The notes below the pieces were generated by a model, which did no database searches, was not told the origin of the DNA, and saw only the letters and a program-made list of their open reading frames with translations. From positions 1 to 24,690 of the forward strand of contig CALIJO010000067.1 in the NCBI GenBank assembly GCA_938017655.1: a stretch of 24,690 bases of DNA, given 5' to 3'. Each line of letters begins with the position of its first letter. Positions within the stretch are counted from its first letter, which is position 1. The stretch comes from an uncultured Candidatus Saccharibacteria bacterium (GTDB taxonomy: Bacteria; Patescibacteriota; Saccharimonadia; Saccharimonadales; Saccharimonadaceae). This document shows, piece after piece, positions 14,653 through 21,340 of the stretch. Made by a program: the position numbers and the translations under genes.

Positions 14653-15549
14653 ATGTCAAAACGTGATTATTATGAAGTTTTGGGCGTTAGTAAAAACGCT
14701 TCTGATGATGAAATTAAAAAGGCTTATCGCAAGCTTGCTCTCAAATACCATCCAGATCGCAACCCTGGTGACAAGGAAGCAGAAGCTAAATTTAAAGAAG
14801 CTTCTGAAGCCAATGAAGTGCTCTCTGATAAACAGAAACGCGCACGCTACGATCAATTTGGTCATGCCGGCGTGGGGAATGATAGCACAGGCGGGCCTAG
14901 CGGCAATCCTTTCGGTGGCTATTCTTATAATAGCCAAGGATTTAATTTCGATTTTGGTGGCACCGAGGGCTTTGACGATATCTTAAGTAATCTTTTTGGT
15001 TTCGGCGGTGGACGTGCGCGTAGAAATCGCGGTTCCGACTATCGCACTACCCTAGTAATTGATTTCAAAGACGCTATTTTTGGTACCACTAAAAAGATCT
15101 CCGTCGAAGGCAATGAAATTACCTTGAAAGTCCCTGCCGGTATCGATGATGGTCAAGCCATTCGTCTCCGCGGACGTGGCGGACCTGCTCCCGAAAAAGA
15201 TGGCGAGAACGGCGACCTCTTGGTGCAAATTCGTGTCAAACCACATAAAACAATTAGTCGTGAAGGCTACATTCTTTTATCCGAACAACACGTTTCAATG
15301 GTCGACGCGGCACTTGGCACCGAAGTAGAAGTCGAAACTATCGACGGTAAAGTCACCATGAAAGTCCCAGCCGGCACTCAATCAAATACTCCATTTAAAT
15401 TATCGAAGCACGGCGTCCCGATGAATAACGGTGAACGTGGTCCACATATTATCAATATCGTAGTCGATACTCCAACTGGTTTATCTAAAAAGCAAAAAGA
15501 ACTACTAGAAGAATTCAAGTCTGCCAAAAAACGCGGATTCTGGGACTAA
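14653..15549 (+). CDS. dnaJ: DnaJ-family co-chaperone, zinc-finger-less (class B)
   Basis: This 298-residue Hsp40 stimulates the Hsp70 ATPase and delivers substrates. The J domain (1-70) has the essential HPD ([10 protein letters not shown]) and ends YDQFGHAG. A Gly/Phe-rich linker (about 72-130) follows, then two beta-sandwich substrate domains ([63 protein letters not shown]). The four CxxCxGxG zinc repeats of class A DnaJ are absent and the protein contains no cysteine, so it is a class B (CbpA-like) form. The ATG at 14653 (MSKRDYY) is preferred to a TTG at 14629: the TTG lies upstream of the predicted transcription start. dnaK, grpE and hrcA are not in the window. Confidence 0.95.
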   Translation: MSKRDYYEVLGVSKNASDDEIKKAYRKLALKYHPDRNPGDKEAEAKFKEASEANEVLSDKQKRARYDQFGHAGVGNDSTGGPSGNPFGGYSYNSQGFNFDFGGTEGFDDILSNLFGFGGGRARRNRGSDYRTTLVIDFKDAIFGTTKKISVEGNEITLKVPAGIDDGQAIRLRGRGGPAPEKDGENGDLLVQIRVKPHKTISREGYILLSEQHVSMVDAALGTEVEVETIDGKVTMKVPAGTQSNTPFKLSKHGVPMNNGERGPHIINIVVDTPTGLSKKQKELLEEFKSAKKRGFWD

Positions 15550-15583
15550 TCCTAAGACTACTCCACAACTCCTAAGCGATATT

Positions 15584-15675
15584 GCTCATCTTTTTTGCCT
15601 AAATTAAATACAAGTATATTTACTTTTTGGCTCATCTTTTTACTTAAATTAAGCACGAGTACATTCACTTTAATG
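15584..15675. repeat. 46-bp imperfect tandem duplication upstream of the 15692 gene
   Basis: Units 15584-15629 and 15630-15675 both run GCTCATCTTTTT, then TAAATTAA, then GTA.ATT.ACTTT. The second unit runs straight into the TATAAT at 15677. The two units have diverged by roughly a quarter of their bases. Confidence 0.65.
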
Positions 15676-15682
15676 CTATAAT
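15674..15682 (+). promoter_or_regulatory. Promoter of the secreted/membrane gene pair
   Basis: TGC plus TATAAT (15677-15682), an extended -10. Nine bases separate it from the ATG at 15692, so the predicted leader is about three bases. Confidence 0.65.
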
Positions 15683-15691
15683 TATTTACAG

Positions 15692-16336
15692 ATGAAAGAA
15701 ATCAAAAATTTTAAGCCAAAAGAATCCAAAATCACTCATCTTTTTCTGGTTCTTGTAGCTTTTCTTTTAGTTTTTATTCTTTTCAACTCTGTCCACGTCT
15801 CGGCTGACGCACCTAAGGCTAAACTTACCGACGACCAGCGCGGCGAAATTTCTATGAACTGTAGCTCAATAAAATCTAGCCTCAAAAAACTCCAGGTTAG
15901 TGACGCCAAAATCCGCTCCTTACTCGGTGCTAGTTATCAAACCATGCTCAACTCATATATTACGCCTTTCAATCTTCGTCTTGTAAAAAATAACCAAAAC
16001 CTCGGTGGTCTTTCTGACCTACAGAGTAATTTTGTTTTACAAAAAAATGATTTTAATTCACTCTATATTACCTATAGCCAACAATTCGAAAATCTCCTCT
16101 CTATTGACTGTCAAAAAAATCCCGATGATTTCTATAATCAATTAATTACTACCAGAGAGTCTCGTAAAGAGCTCAATCAAAAGGTCGAAGACCTCACCAA
16201 AACCGCAGAAAAATACCTCACCGAGATTAACAAAATTGAAATCGACGGCGAAAATATTCGTTTTACTCCCGAAAAAACCGATGCTACCAAAGCTTCAAGC
16301 ATTACCAACCCTGCTAATCAAGTAGGAGACCGATAA
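15692..16336 (+). CDS. Secreted or membrane-anchored protein of unknown function
   Basis: I do not recognise this 214-residue protein. A basic N terminus (KEIKNFKPKESK) precedes a hydrophobic segment (about 16-36, LFLVLVAFLLVFILFNSVHV) and then VSADAPKAK, which looks like a signal peptidase I site at ADA. The mature part is helical and charged, with a coiled-coil stretch near 150-185 (ESRKELNQKVEDLTKTAEKYL). It has two cysteines (MNCSS and IDCQK) that could form a disulfide outside the cell. It is followed three bases later by another single-span protein, so the two are probably made together and may interact at the envelope. The promoter predicts a nearly leaderless mRNA. Confidence 0.8.
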   Translation: MKEIKNFKPKESKITHLFLVLVAFLLVFILFNSVHVSADAPKAKLTDDQRGEISMNCSSIKSSLKKLQVSDAKIRSLLGASYQTMLNSYITPFNLRLVKNNQNLGGLSDLQSNFVLQKNDFNSLYITYSQQFENLLSIDCQKNPDDFYNQLITTRESRKELNQKVEDLTKTAEKYLTEINKIEIDGENIRFTPEKTDATKASSITNPANQVGDR

Positions 16337-16338
16337 TT

Positions 16339-16689
16339 ATGTCAAAAATGTCCTCCGGTGGTCGCAATCTCATGCGCTTAGGATTAATCGCAACCCTAAT
16401 CACCATTCTTACCACCACCATCTCTCTAGTTATCTATCACAATAGTGGCGATATTTATCTTGATCGCTCACGTCCGGGCTTTTTACCTGAAAAACACGAA
16501 GTTAAACATGACGACCAACCCGAAAAATCCTATTCTTTTTCAGAATCTGGCAATCTTGATATTAAATCCCTCGAAGAATTCCGCGAAAATTTTAGGAAAA
16601 CACTCGAGGAAGTTAAAAAAATCAAAGACCCATTTTCTTCCGATAATCTTTCCGACGAATTCGTTGGATTAAAACCACCTAGTAAGTAA
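16339..16689 (+). CDS. Small single-span membrane protein of unknown function
   Basis: This 116-residue protein has a short basic N terminus (SKMSSGGRNLMR) and one transmembrane helix at about 13-33 (LGLIATLITILTTTISLVIYH). A hydrophilic, probably extracytoplasmic tail follows with a helical charged part (IKSLEEFRENFRKTLEEVKKI). No enzyme motif or known domain is apparent. It starts two bases after the stop of the upstream secreted protein, with GGAG in the overlap region as ribosome binding site, so the pair forms a two-gene operon. The 118 bases after it, up to the next start at 16808, hold only the next promoter. Confidence 0.75.
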   Translation: MSKMSSGGRNLMRLGLIATLITILTTTISLVIYHNSGDIYLDRSRPGFLPEKHEVKHDDQPEKSYSFSESGNLDIKSLEEFRENFRKTLEEVKKIKDPFSSDNLSDEFVGLKPPSK

Positions 16690-16766
16690 TCATTCTATCC
16701 TCGCACTAATCAACTACTAAAGAGTTTGATTTCTATGGTTTAGCACTTTCCAAAATGCTATTTTCA

Positions 16767-16775
16767 TGTTATAAT
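16767..16775 (+). promoter_or_regulatory. Promoter of rimB-rimK-like operon (extended -10)
   Basis: TGT plus TATAAT (16770-16775). The predicted start is near 16782, giving a leader of about 26 nt with a weak GTGGGA before the ATG at 16808. Confidence 0.65.
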
Positions 16776-16807
16776 GCAGCGATAATTATTAAGTGGGAAT
16801 AATCTAT

Positions 16808-17362
16808 ATGAAACAATCTAATATTAAACTTATCGGTGAATTCTGCCTTGTCTCAATCTTTGCAGATGACCATAATTTTCTAGATATTCCTGCCAAAATC
16901 GACTCCGGAGCCGACAGTAGCTCGCTTCATATTAATAGTGCCGAAATCAACGAAGCTGGTGATTTAGTAATAAGTCTCCCTAGCTTCTATAAGCGTAAGA
17001 CTTCTCCAAAAGAACTAAAACGCGACTATGCTCATCCAGATTACGCCACCACAAAAATCACCGAAAGGATCAAAAAATCCAAGACCTCAGAAACCATTAT
17101 TATTCCAAAGGGCAAATACCGCGATATTACCGTCATCAGTTCTAATGGACATGGGCAAAAACGCTATAAAACAAACTTAAAAATTAGTATTAATGGATTT
17201 GAGTTTGACGCTTCATTTACCTTAAGTAATCGTAATAAAAACCGCTACCCAATACTTCTTGGAAAACACGCCCTAAAAGGCCGGTACCTCGTAGATGTAT
17301 CAAAATCCTATATTAATGAAGCCAAAGAAGATATCAACCAATTAATCAGCAAGGAAGACTAA
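16808..17362 (+). CDS. RimB-like retropepsin-type protease (Pfam Zn_protease family)
   Basis: This 184-residue protein belongs to the family named 'putative ATP-dependent zinc protease' (PF05618), which includes RimB, now viewed as retropepsin-like aspartic proteases. The catalytic motif is AKIDSGADSSSLH (Asp32). The closing motif is RYPILLGKHALKGRYLVDVSKS near residue 150. The neighbour is a RimK-like ATP-grasp ligase one base downstream. In pseudomonads RimB works with RimK in modifying the tail of ribosomal protein S6, and the pairing suggests the same kind of add-and-trim system here. I chose ATG 16808; an in-frame GTG at 16793 would add five residues. Cleavage activity and substrate are inference. 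Confidence 0.85.
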   Translation: MKQSNIKLIGEFCLVSIFADDHNFLDIPAKIDSGADSSSLHINSAEINEAGDLVISLPSFYKRKTSPKELKRDYAHPDYATTKITERIKKSKTSETIIIPKGKYRDITVISSNGHGQKRYKTNLKISINGFEFDASFTLSNRNKNRYPILLGKHALKGRYLVDVSKSYINEAKEDINQLISKED

Positions 17363-17363
17363 A

Positions 17364-18271
17364 ATGAAAATCGCTATTCTCTCCAACGGACCAAAGAACT
17401 ATTCCGCCACTCGTCTCTACGAAGAAGCGACCAAGCGTGGTCATGAGGTCGACATCGTTAAATATAAAGACTGCTATCTTTCACTCTCCGAAAATAATCC
17501 TGTAGTTTACTATAACGGAGAAGCACTTCCTCACTATGACGCAATTTTACCTCGTATCGCTAACGGTCTTACTCGCTATGGTTGCGCAGTAGTTCGCCAA
17601 TTTGAAATGAGCAATACTTGGACACTCTCAAGTTCAATCTCTATCACTCGTGTCCGCGATAAACTCCGTGCCGCCCAAATCTTCGCCAAAGCCGGCATCG
17701 CTTCACCAAAAACCTTAGTTTCACGCAACACAACAGACATCGATGATCTTCTTGAGCAAATCGGTCTCCCAGCTATCATCAAGCTTGCTACCGGTACACA
17801 TGGTAATGGTGTAGTTCTAGCCGAAACCAAGAAAGCTGCCCGCTCTGCTTTACAGGCTTTCTATCTCTATAATGAGGACGGTACCAATATTTTGATTCAA
17901 GAATATATTAAAGAGTCTGCCGGCACCGATATTCGTGCTTTTGTAGTCGGCTCAAAGGTTGTTGCCTCAATGAAACGCCAATCTCTTGATGATGACTTCC
18001 GTTCCAATCTCCATAAAGGCGGCATTGGTACTGCCATTAAACTTACTCCGGAAGAAGAAAAGCTCGCAATTAAAGCCGCCAAAGTCATGGGGCTACATGT
18101 TGCCGGTGTCGATCTCATGCGCTCCGCTCGTGGTCCATTAATTCTCGAGGTCATGCTTCACCAGGATTTGGCATTGAAAAAGCCACCAACCGCAACGTCG
18201 CCCTACCAATTATCAAATATATTGAGCACAATGCAAAAGGCCGCACTCTTAAAGATAAAGTTGGTATCTAA
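17364..18271 (+). pseudogene. rimK: RimK-like ATP-grasp ligase with a 1-bp deletion
   Basis: RimK enzymes add glutamate to protein C termini (S6 in E. coli). The ATP-grasp fold is clear: MKIAILSNGPKNYSATRL, RVRDKLRAAQIFAKAGI, PAIIKLATGTHGNGVVLAE, IQEYIKESAGTDIRAFVVG, RSNLHKGG and AGVDLMRSARGPLILEV. After codon 263 (GTC at 18150) the frame breaks. Adding one A at 18153 restores the sequence EVNASPGFGIEKATNRNVALPIIKYIEHN in pieces, ending KDKVGI at the TAA 18269-18271. The repaired product is 302 residues, like E. coli RimK (300). The unrepaired frame runs to 18368 as an unrelated 71-residue tail through a terminator and loses the metal-binding Asn of the NxSPG motif. Either the gene is recently dead or the base is an assembly error. 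Confidence 0.87.
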
Positions 18272-18291
18272 GCTAAAACACCTAACCCAAT

Positions 18292-18317
18292 CTGGCACCT
18301 CTAGGTGTCAGATTTTT
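18292..18317 (+). terminator. Intrinsic terminator of the rimB-rimK-like operon
   Basis: CTGGCACC and GGTGTCAG pair around the loop TCTA (18292-18311, one G-U pair), followed by ATTTTT. It lies 21 bp past the repaired rimK stop (18271) and inside the unrepaired longer frame. That position supports the repaired end as the original one. Confidence 0.75.
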
Positions 18318-18352
18318 ATATCTCTTTCAGCCCAGAACAAGCTATCATATAG

Positions 18353-18364
18353 TATAATTAACTT
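18353..18364 (+). promoter_or_regulatory. Promoter of the 149-aa membrane protein, leaderless type
   Basis: TATAAT (18353-18358) plus six bases (TAACTT) precede the ATG at 18365. The mRNA is predicted to start at the A of ATG. No ribosome binding site is present. Confidence 0.65.
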
Positions 18365-18814
18365 ATGATTATTCTGCTTTTAATCGTCTTGCTCTTTATT
18401 TTATTCTCTATGCTTAGACGACATATTGGCATTGCTCTGCTTGCCACCATTGCCGGCAACACCATTTACAGCACCTTCGGCAACGATCTAACCGAATTAT
18501 TTGCTAAATTCCTAAACGGCGTCCCAGAAAAAACTCTCTCCAGTACCATTTACATCTCTCTGGTTTTTCTCTTCCCACTAATCCTTTATTTTAAATCCAA
18601 TAAAGATAGTCTTTTTGGTATTTTACGTTTTCTCGAGAGCCTGATTTATGCCGTTCTCCTGGTCTCCATTTGCGCCGCCAAGATCAATCTCCTTGTACCA
18701 TTTGATGATATAAGTATCCAGCTTTTGAACTTCGTCGCCATCGTGCGTCCTTCGCTCCTGCTTTTTGCCATCATTGTAGCCTACCTCGATATTCTTCTCA
18801 GCAAATCGAATTAA
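18365..18814 (+). CDS. Small polytopic membrane protein, unknown function
   Basis: This 149-residue protein is strongly hydrophobic, with about four membrane segments: 2-16, 20-35, 62-79 and 88-110, plus a possible fifth at 123-143. The N-terminal methionine is immediately hydrophobic. It faintly recalls CvpA-type membrane proteins, but I cannot support a family. Evidence that it is real: its own perfect -10 six bases before the ATG, membrane-like composition throughout, and position directly after a terminator. Its last 192 bases are antisense to the comEC coding end, so one of the two C termini is constrained by the other. Confidence 0.72.
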   Translation: MIILLLIVLLFILFSMLRRHIGIALLATIAGNTIYSTFGNDLTELFAKFLNGVPEKTLSSTIYISLVFLFPLILYFKSNKDSLFGILRFLESLIYAVLLVSICAAKINLLVPFDDISIQLLNFVAIVRPSLLLFAIIVAYLDILLSKSN

Positions 18815-19831
18815 TCCAAAAACTATCAACCAAATTAAAAAGTACCACCATTTTTTCTTAGGCAATTCTAGAATAAAGGACTCTTGCTCTGCTAAAGTAT
18901 TTATCACAAATGTATGCATTTTTAATGGCCAAATTAATATTTTCTCTAAACTAATCCCAAATATTACCAAATCACCGAATACAGAAATCAATCCTACCGA
19001 TCCCATTACGATAGGCAAACTTGGCAATAATATGATATTCGCTAAGATCGAGAGCCACGTAAACTTTCCAAAGCAATATAAACTAATTGGTAAAGTCACT
19101 ACGGAGATTACAATTGATGAGATTAAAGATTTTGCCAAGAACCCCGGTCTTCGGTAAAAATCCTTTAACTCTTCTTTCGTCCCGTAAAAATATCTCGTGG
19201 CTGATGGCACTATTTTTATTATAGAAAAATAAGCTAATACCGAAAGCCAGAAACCAATTTGCTTTACAAATTCTGGTCGTATTATTAAGCAAGTACATAC
19301 TATGATCGTCATAACTCGATAAACCGAAACATTTCGACCAAAGTATTTGATCAACATCATCAAAACCAATCCGACTAATGCACGCAAAATTGACGGGCCA
19401 ACACCAATCATCATTACGTAGATGAAGCAAAATATTAGCACAAAATAAGTTTTACCAATGATTGAGAAATGCTTAAAAATTAGACTCAGAACCCCGGCAA
19501 TTATCGCAAGATGAGTTCCAGAAACCGCAATCAGATGCATTACGCCCACATTTTTCATATTTTCTTTCTGCAATGCGGTTAATTCATCTTTATTACCAGT
19601 CAAATAACTAATACCCAATGCCAGCTCATCGTGCTCAGAATATTTTAAGAGCTTATCTTTTAAAAAATTAATGAAGCCCTGCTCATTTGGCGGTTTTTCG
19701 ACCTTCATTCTAGTAAAACTAGCCTTGCTATTATCACTCACTCCAAATAAATCTGGAGATCGACAGAAAACTCGTCCAGACGCAATTAAAATCAGACTCA
19801 TCATAAATAAATTTTCTATACGTATTTTCAT
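18623..19831 (-). CDS. comEC: ComEC/Rec2 competence-domain channel protein, short form
   Basis: ComEC forms the inner-membrane channel for single-stranded DNA uptake during transformation. This copy has 402 residues against 700-800 in Bacillus. It holds an N-terminal membrane segment (about 8-22) and the Competence domain from about 70. The domain signature reads LALGISYLTGNKDEL and VGVMHLIAVSGTHLAIIAGVL, followed by GPSILRALVGLVLMMLIKYFGR, QIGFWLSVLAYFSI and several membrane helices. The N-terminal OB-like DUF4131 and the C-terminal metallo-beta-lactamase domain are missing, so DNA strand degradation must rest with another protein. The last 64 residues are charged and encoded antisense to the convergent membrane gene. 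GGAGG precedes the ATG. No comEA or pilus genes are in the window. Confidence 0.9.
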   Translation of the reverse strand: MKIRIENLFMMSLILIASGRVFCRSPDLFGVSDNSKASFTRMKVEKPPNEQGFINFLKDKLLKYSEHDELALGISYLTGNKDELTALQKENMKNVGVMHLIAVSGTHLAIIAGVLSLIFKHFSIIGKTYFVLIFCFIYVMMIGVGPSILRALVGLVLMMLIKYFGRNVSVYRVMTIIVCTCLIIRPEFVKQIGFWLSVLAYFSIIKIVPSATRYFYGTKEELKDFYRRPGFLAKSLISSIVISVVTLPISLYCFGKFTWLSILANIILLPSLPIVMGSVGLISVFGDLVIFGISLEKILIWPLKMHTFVINTLAEQESFILELPKKKWWYFLIWLIVFGLIRFAEKNIEVGYNDGKKQERRTHDGDEVQKLDTYIIKWYKEIDLGGANGDQENGINQALEKT

Positions 19832-19848
19832 TTACAACCTCCAAGCTC

Positions 19849-19877
19849 AACATAAAAAAACTTTCATTTTTTGGCAA
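19849..19877 (-). promoter_or_regulatory. Promoter of comEC
   Basis: On the minus strand, -35 TTGCCA (19877-19872), 17 nt, then -10 TATGTT (19854-19849). The predicted start is near 19842. The leader is very short, but GGAGG fits within it before the ATG at 19831. Confidence 0.6.
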
Positions 19878-19915
19878 GCATTTTTTAAATAAAACAAAAA
19901 ATTACAGATTGAAAA

Positions 19916-19970
19916 ATCTTAAGCATAAGCAAGTTATTAAGGAGCATCTTAAAAAGCGTAAGCAAGTTAT
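19916..19970. repeat. Imperfect tandem duplication upstream of the RlmD-like gene
   Basis: ATCTTAA followed by GCATAAGCAAGTTAT (19916-19937) recurs as ATCTTAA, three extra bases and GCGTAAGCAAGTTAT (19946-19970). The gap 19832-20064 otherwise holds the two divergent promoters and AT-rich DNA. Confidence 0.65.
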
Positions 19971-20052
19971 CAAAAAAATTAAAAATTCAAACTCACCAGA
20001 TATAAAATCTCAAATTTTCATCAATCTCGATGTTTAAAAACTTGCGAAATTT

Positions 20053-20064
20053 TATATTTACTTT
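20053..20064 (+). promoter_or_regulatory. Promoter of the RlmD-like gene, leaderless type
   Basis: TATATT (20053-20058) plus six bases (TACTTT) precede the ATG at 20065. There is no ribosome binding site and no clear -35. Confidence 0.5.
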
Positions 20065-21282
20065 ATGCTAGATATTAAGATGAAGCAGAAAAATCCAATT
20101 ACCACCCCAGAGACCCCACTGGAAGTTATTAACTTCGCTACGACCGGACAGGGAATTGCTACTAATTCCGATGGCAAAAAAATCTTCCTATGGAACGCTC
20201 TGCCAGGAGAAAAAGTCACCGAATATCAAATATTGAAACAAAAATCTCATCTCACCGAAGCCGTCGCCCTAAAATTTGAAACCCCTAACCCACACCGCGT
20301 ATTGCCACGTGACGAACATTTTCTCTCCAATTCACCATGGCAAATTCTGGATATCAACTATGAGAATTCCGTCAAAAAACAAATTATCGAGGAGCTTTTT
20401 TCTAAACTTAAGACACCAGAAATTACTTTCGAAGCCAGCGATAATGAATATTTCTATCGCAATAAAATGGAATATTCTCTCTACTACGACCATGAGACTG
20501 CCAAAATTCACGCAGCCATCCATCGTCGTGGCTCGCATCATAAAATTCCCATTCTCACCTCTTCACTTGAAAATCCAGCCATTTATCGACGCGCCATGGA
20601 GATTATCAACGAGCTAAACTCAAGACAAGAGGATTCTAGGAAATACCAATCACTCCTTCTTCACTGTAATCGTCAAGGTGAAGTGAGTGGTGGCCTTTAT
20701 GAGAATTATCAACCACATCCAACATTTGAGAATCTTACCGATGAGATTCTTGGCCAAAAATTCTCCTATTCACCAAACGGATTTTTCCAGATCAATCTTC
20801 CAGAATATGAAAAAGTTTTACGAAAAATTAAAGATTTTATCAAAGACCAAAACAAAGTCATCGACCTTTACTCTGGCGTTGGCACCATCGGATTAACTGT
20901 TGCTAGTGACAAAAACCTTACGCTTGTTGAAGTTGATAAATTTGCTCATAGCGAACTGTTAAATAATATTGAAACCGTAAAATCTAGCACTGGTAATTCA
21001 AATATCACTGGCATCCTTGCCAAATCTGAGACCATCTACAATCATATCACCCATGACTCAACCGTGATTGTTGACCCACCACGCTCCGGATGCGACACCA
21101 CACTCATCGAAACAATCAAGCAAAAACTCCCAGAAAAACTTGTCTATTTGTCCTGCAACCCTATCACCCAAGTACGCGATCTTGATAGCTTACTAGATTA
21201 TTATAAGATCAAGAGTGTTACCGGTTATAATTTTTTCCCGCACACACCGCATATTGAATGTCTAGTCTTACTCGATCGTTGA
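20065..21282 (+). CDS. RlmD/RumA-family 23S rRNA (uracil-5-)-methyltransferase
   Basis: This 405-residue protein methylates C5 of a uridine in RNA, most likely U1939 (and perhaps U747) of 23S rRNA. A TRAM-like beta barrel occupies about 17-75 (LEVINFATTGQGIA, LPGEKVTEYQIL). The methyltransferase domain has YSPNGFFQINLPEYEKVL, the SAM loop VIDLYSGVGTIGL, and IVDPPRSGCDTTL. The catalytic cysteine motif is YLSCNPITQVRDL. The cysteines that hold a [4Fe-4S] cluster in E. coli RlmD are missing: the corresponding stretch reads VLPRDEHFLSNSPWQIL. The exact target uridine cannot be told from sequence. The start at 20065 fits the leaderless promoter; an internal Met at residue 6 is an alternative. Confidence 0.9.
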   Translation: MLDIKMKQKNPITTPETPLEVINFATTGQGIATNSDGKKIFLWNALPGEKVTEYQILKQKSHLTEAVALKFETPNPHRVLPRDEHFLSNSPWQILDINYENSVKKQIIEELFSKLKTPEITFEASDNEYFYRNKMEYSLYYDHETAKIHAAIHRRGSHHKIPILTSSLENPAIYRRAMEIINELNSRQEDSRKYQSLLLHCNRQGEVSGGLYENYQPHPTFENLTDEILGQKFSYSPNGFFQINLPEYEKVLRKIKDFIKDQNKVIDLYSGVGTIGLTVASDKNLTLVEVDKFAHSELLNNIETVKSSTGNSNITGILAKSETIYNHITHDSTVIVDPPRSGCDTTLIETIKQKLPEKLVYLSCNPITQVRDLDSLLDYYKIKSVTGYNFFPHTPHIECLVLLDR

Positions 21283-21308
21283 CATTTTTAGCGATATTTT
21301 TTTATTAT
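21279..21308 (+). promoter_or_regulatory. Possible promoter of the SemiSWEET gene
   Basis: TTGACA (21279-21284), overlapping the previous stop codon, is 18 nt from TATTAT (21303-21308). The predicted start is near 21315, with AAAGGAGG before the ATG at 21341. Confidence 0.5.
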
Positions 21309-21340
21309 TGTTTATATTTAATTTAAAAGGAGGCTATTTT

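Noticed and set aside
18154..18368. 71-residue C-terminal tail of RimK in the unrepaired frame
   Set aside because: It is unlike any ATP-grasp ending, runs through a terminator hairpin and touches the next start codon; a one-base repair restores the family sequence.
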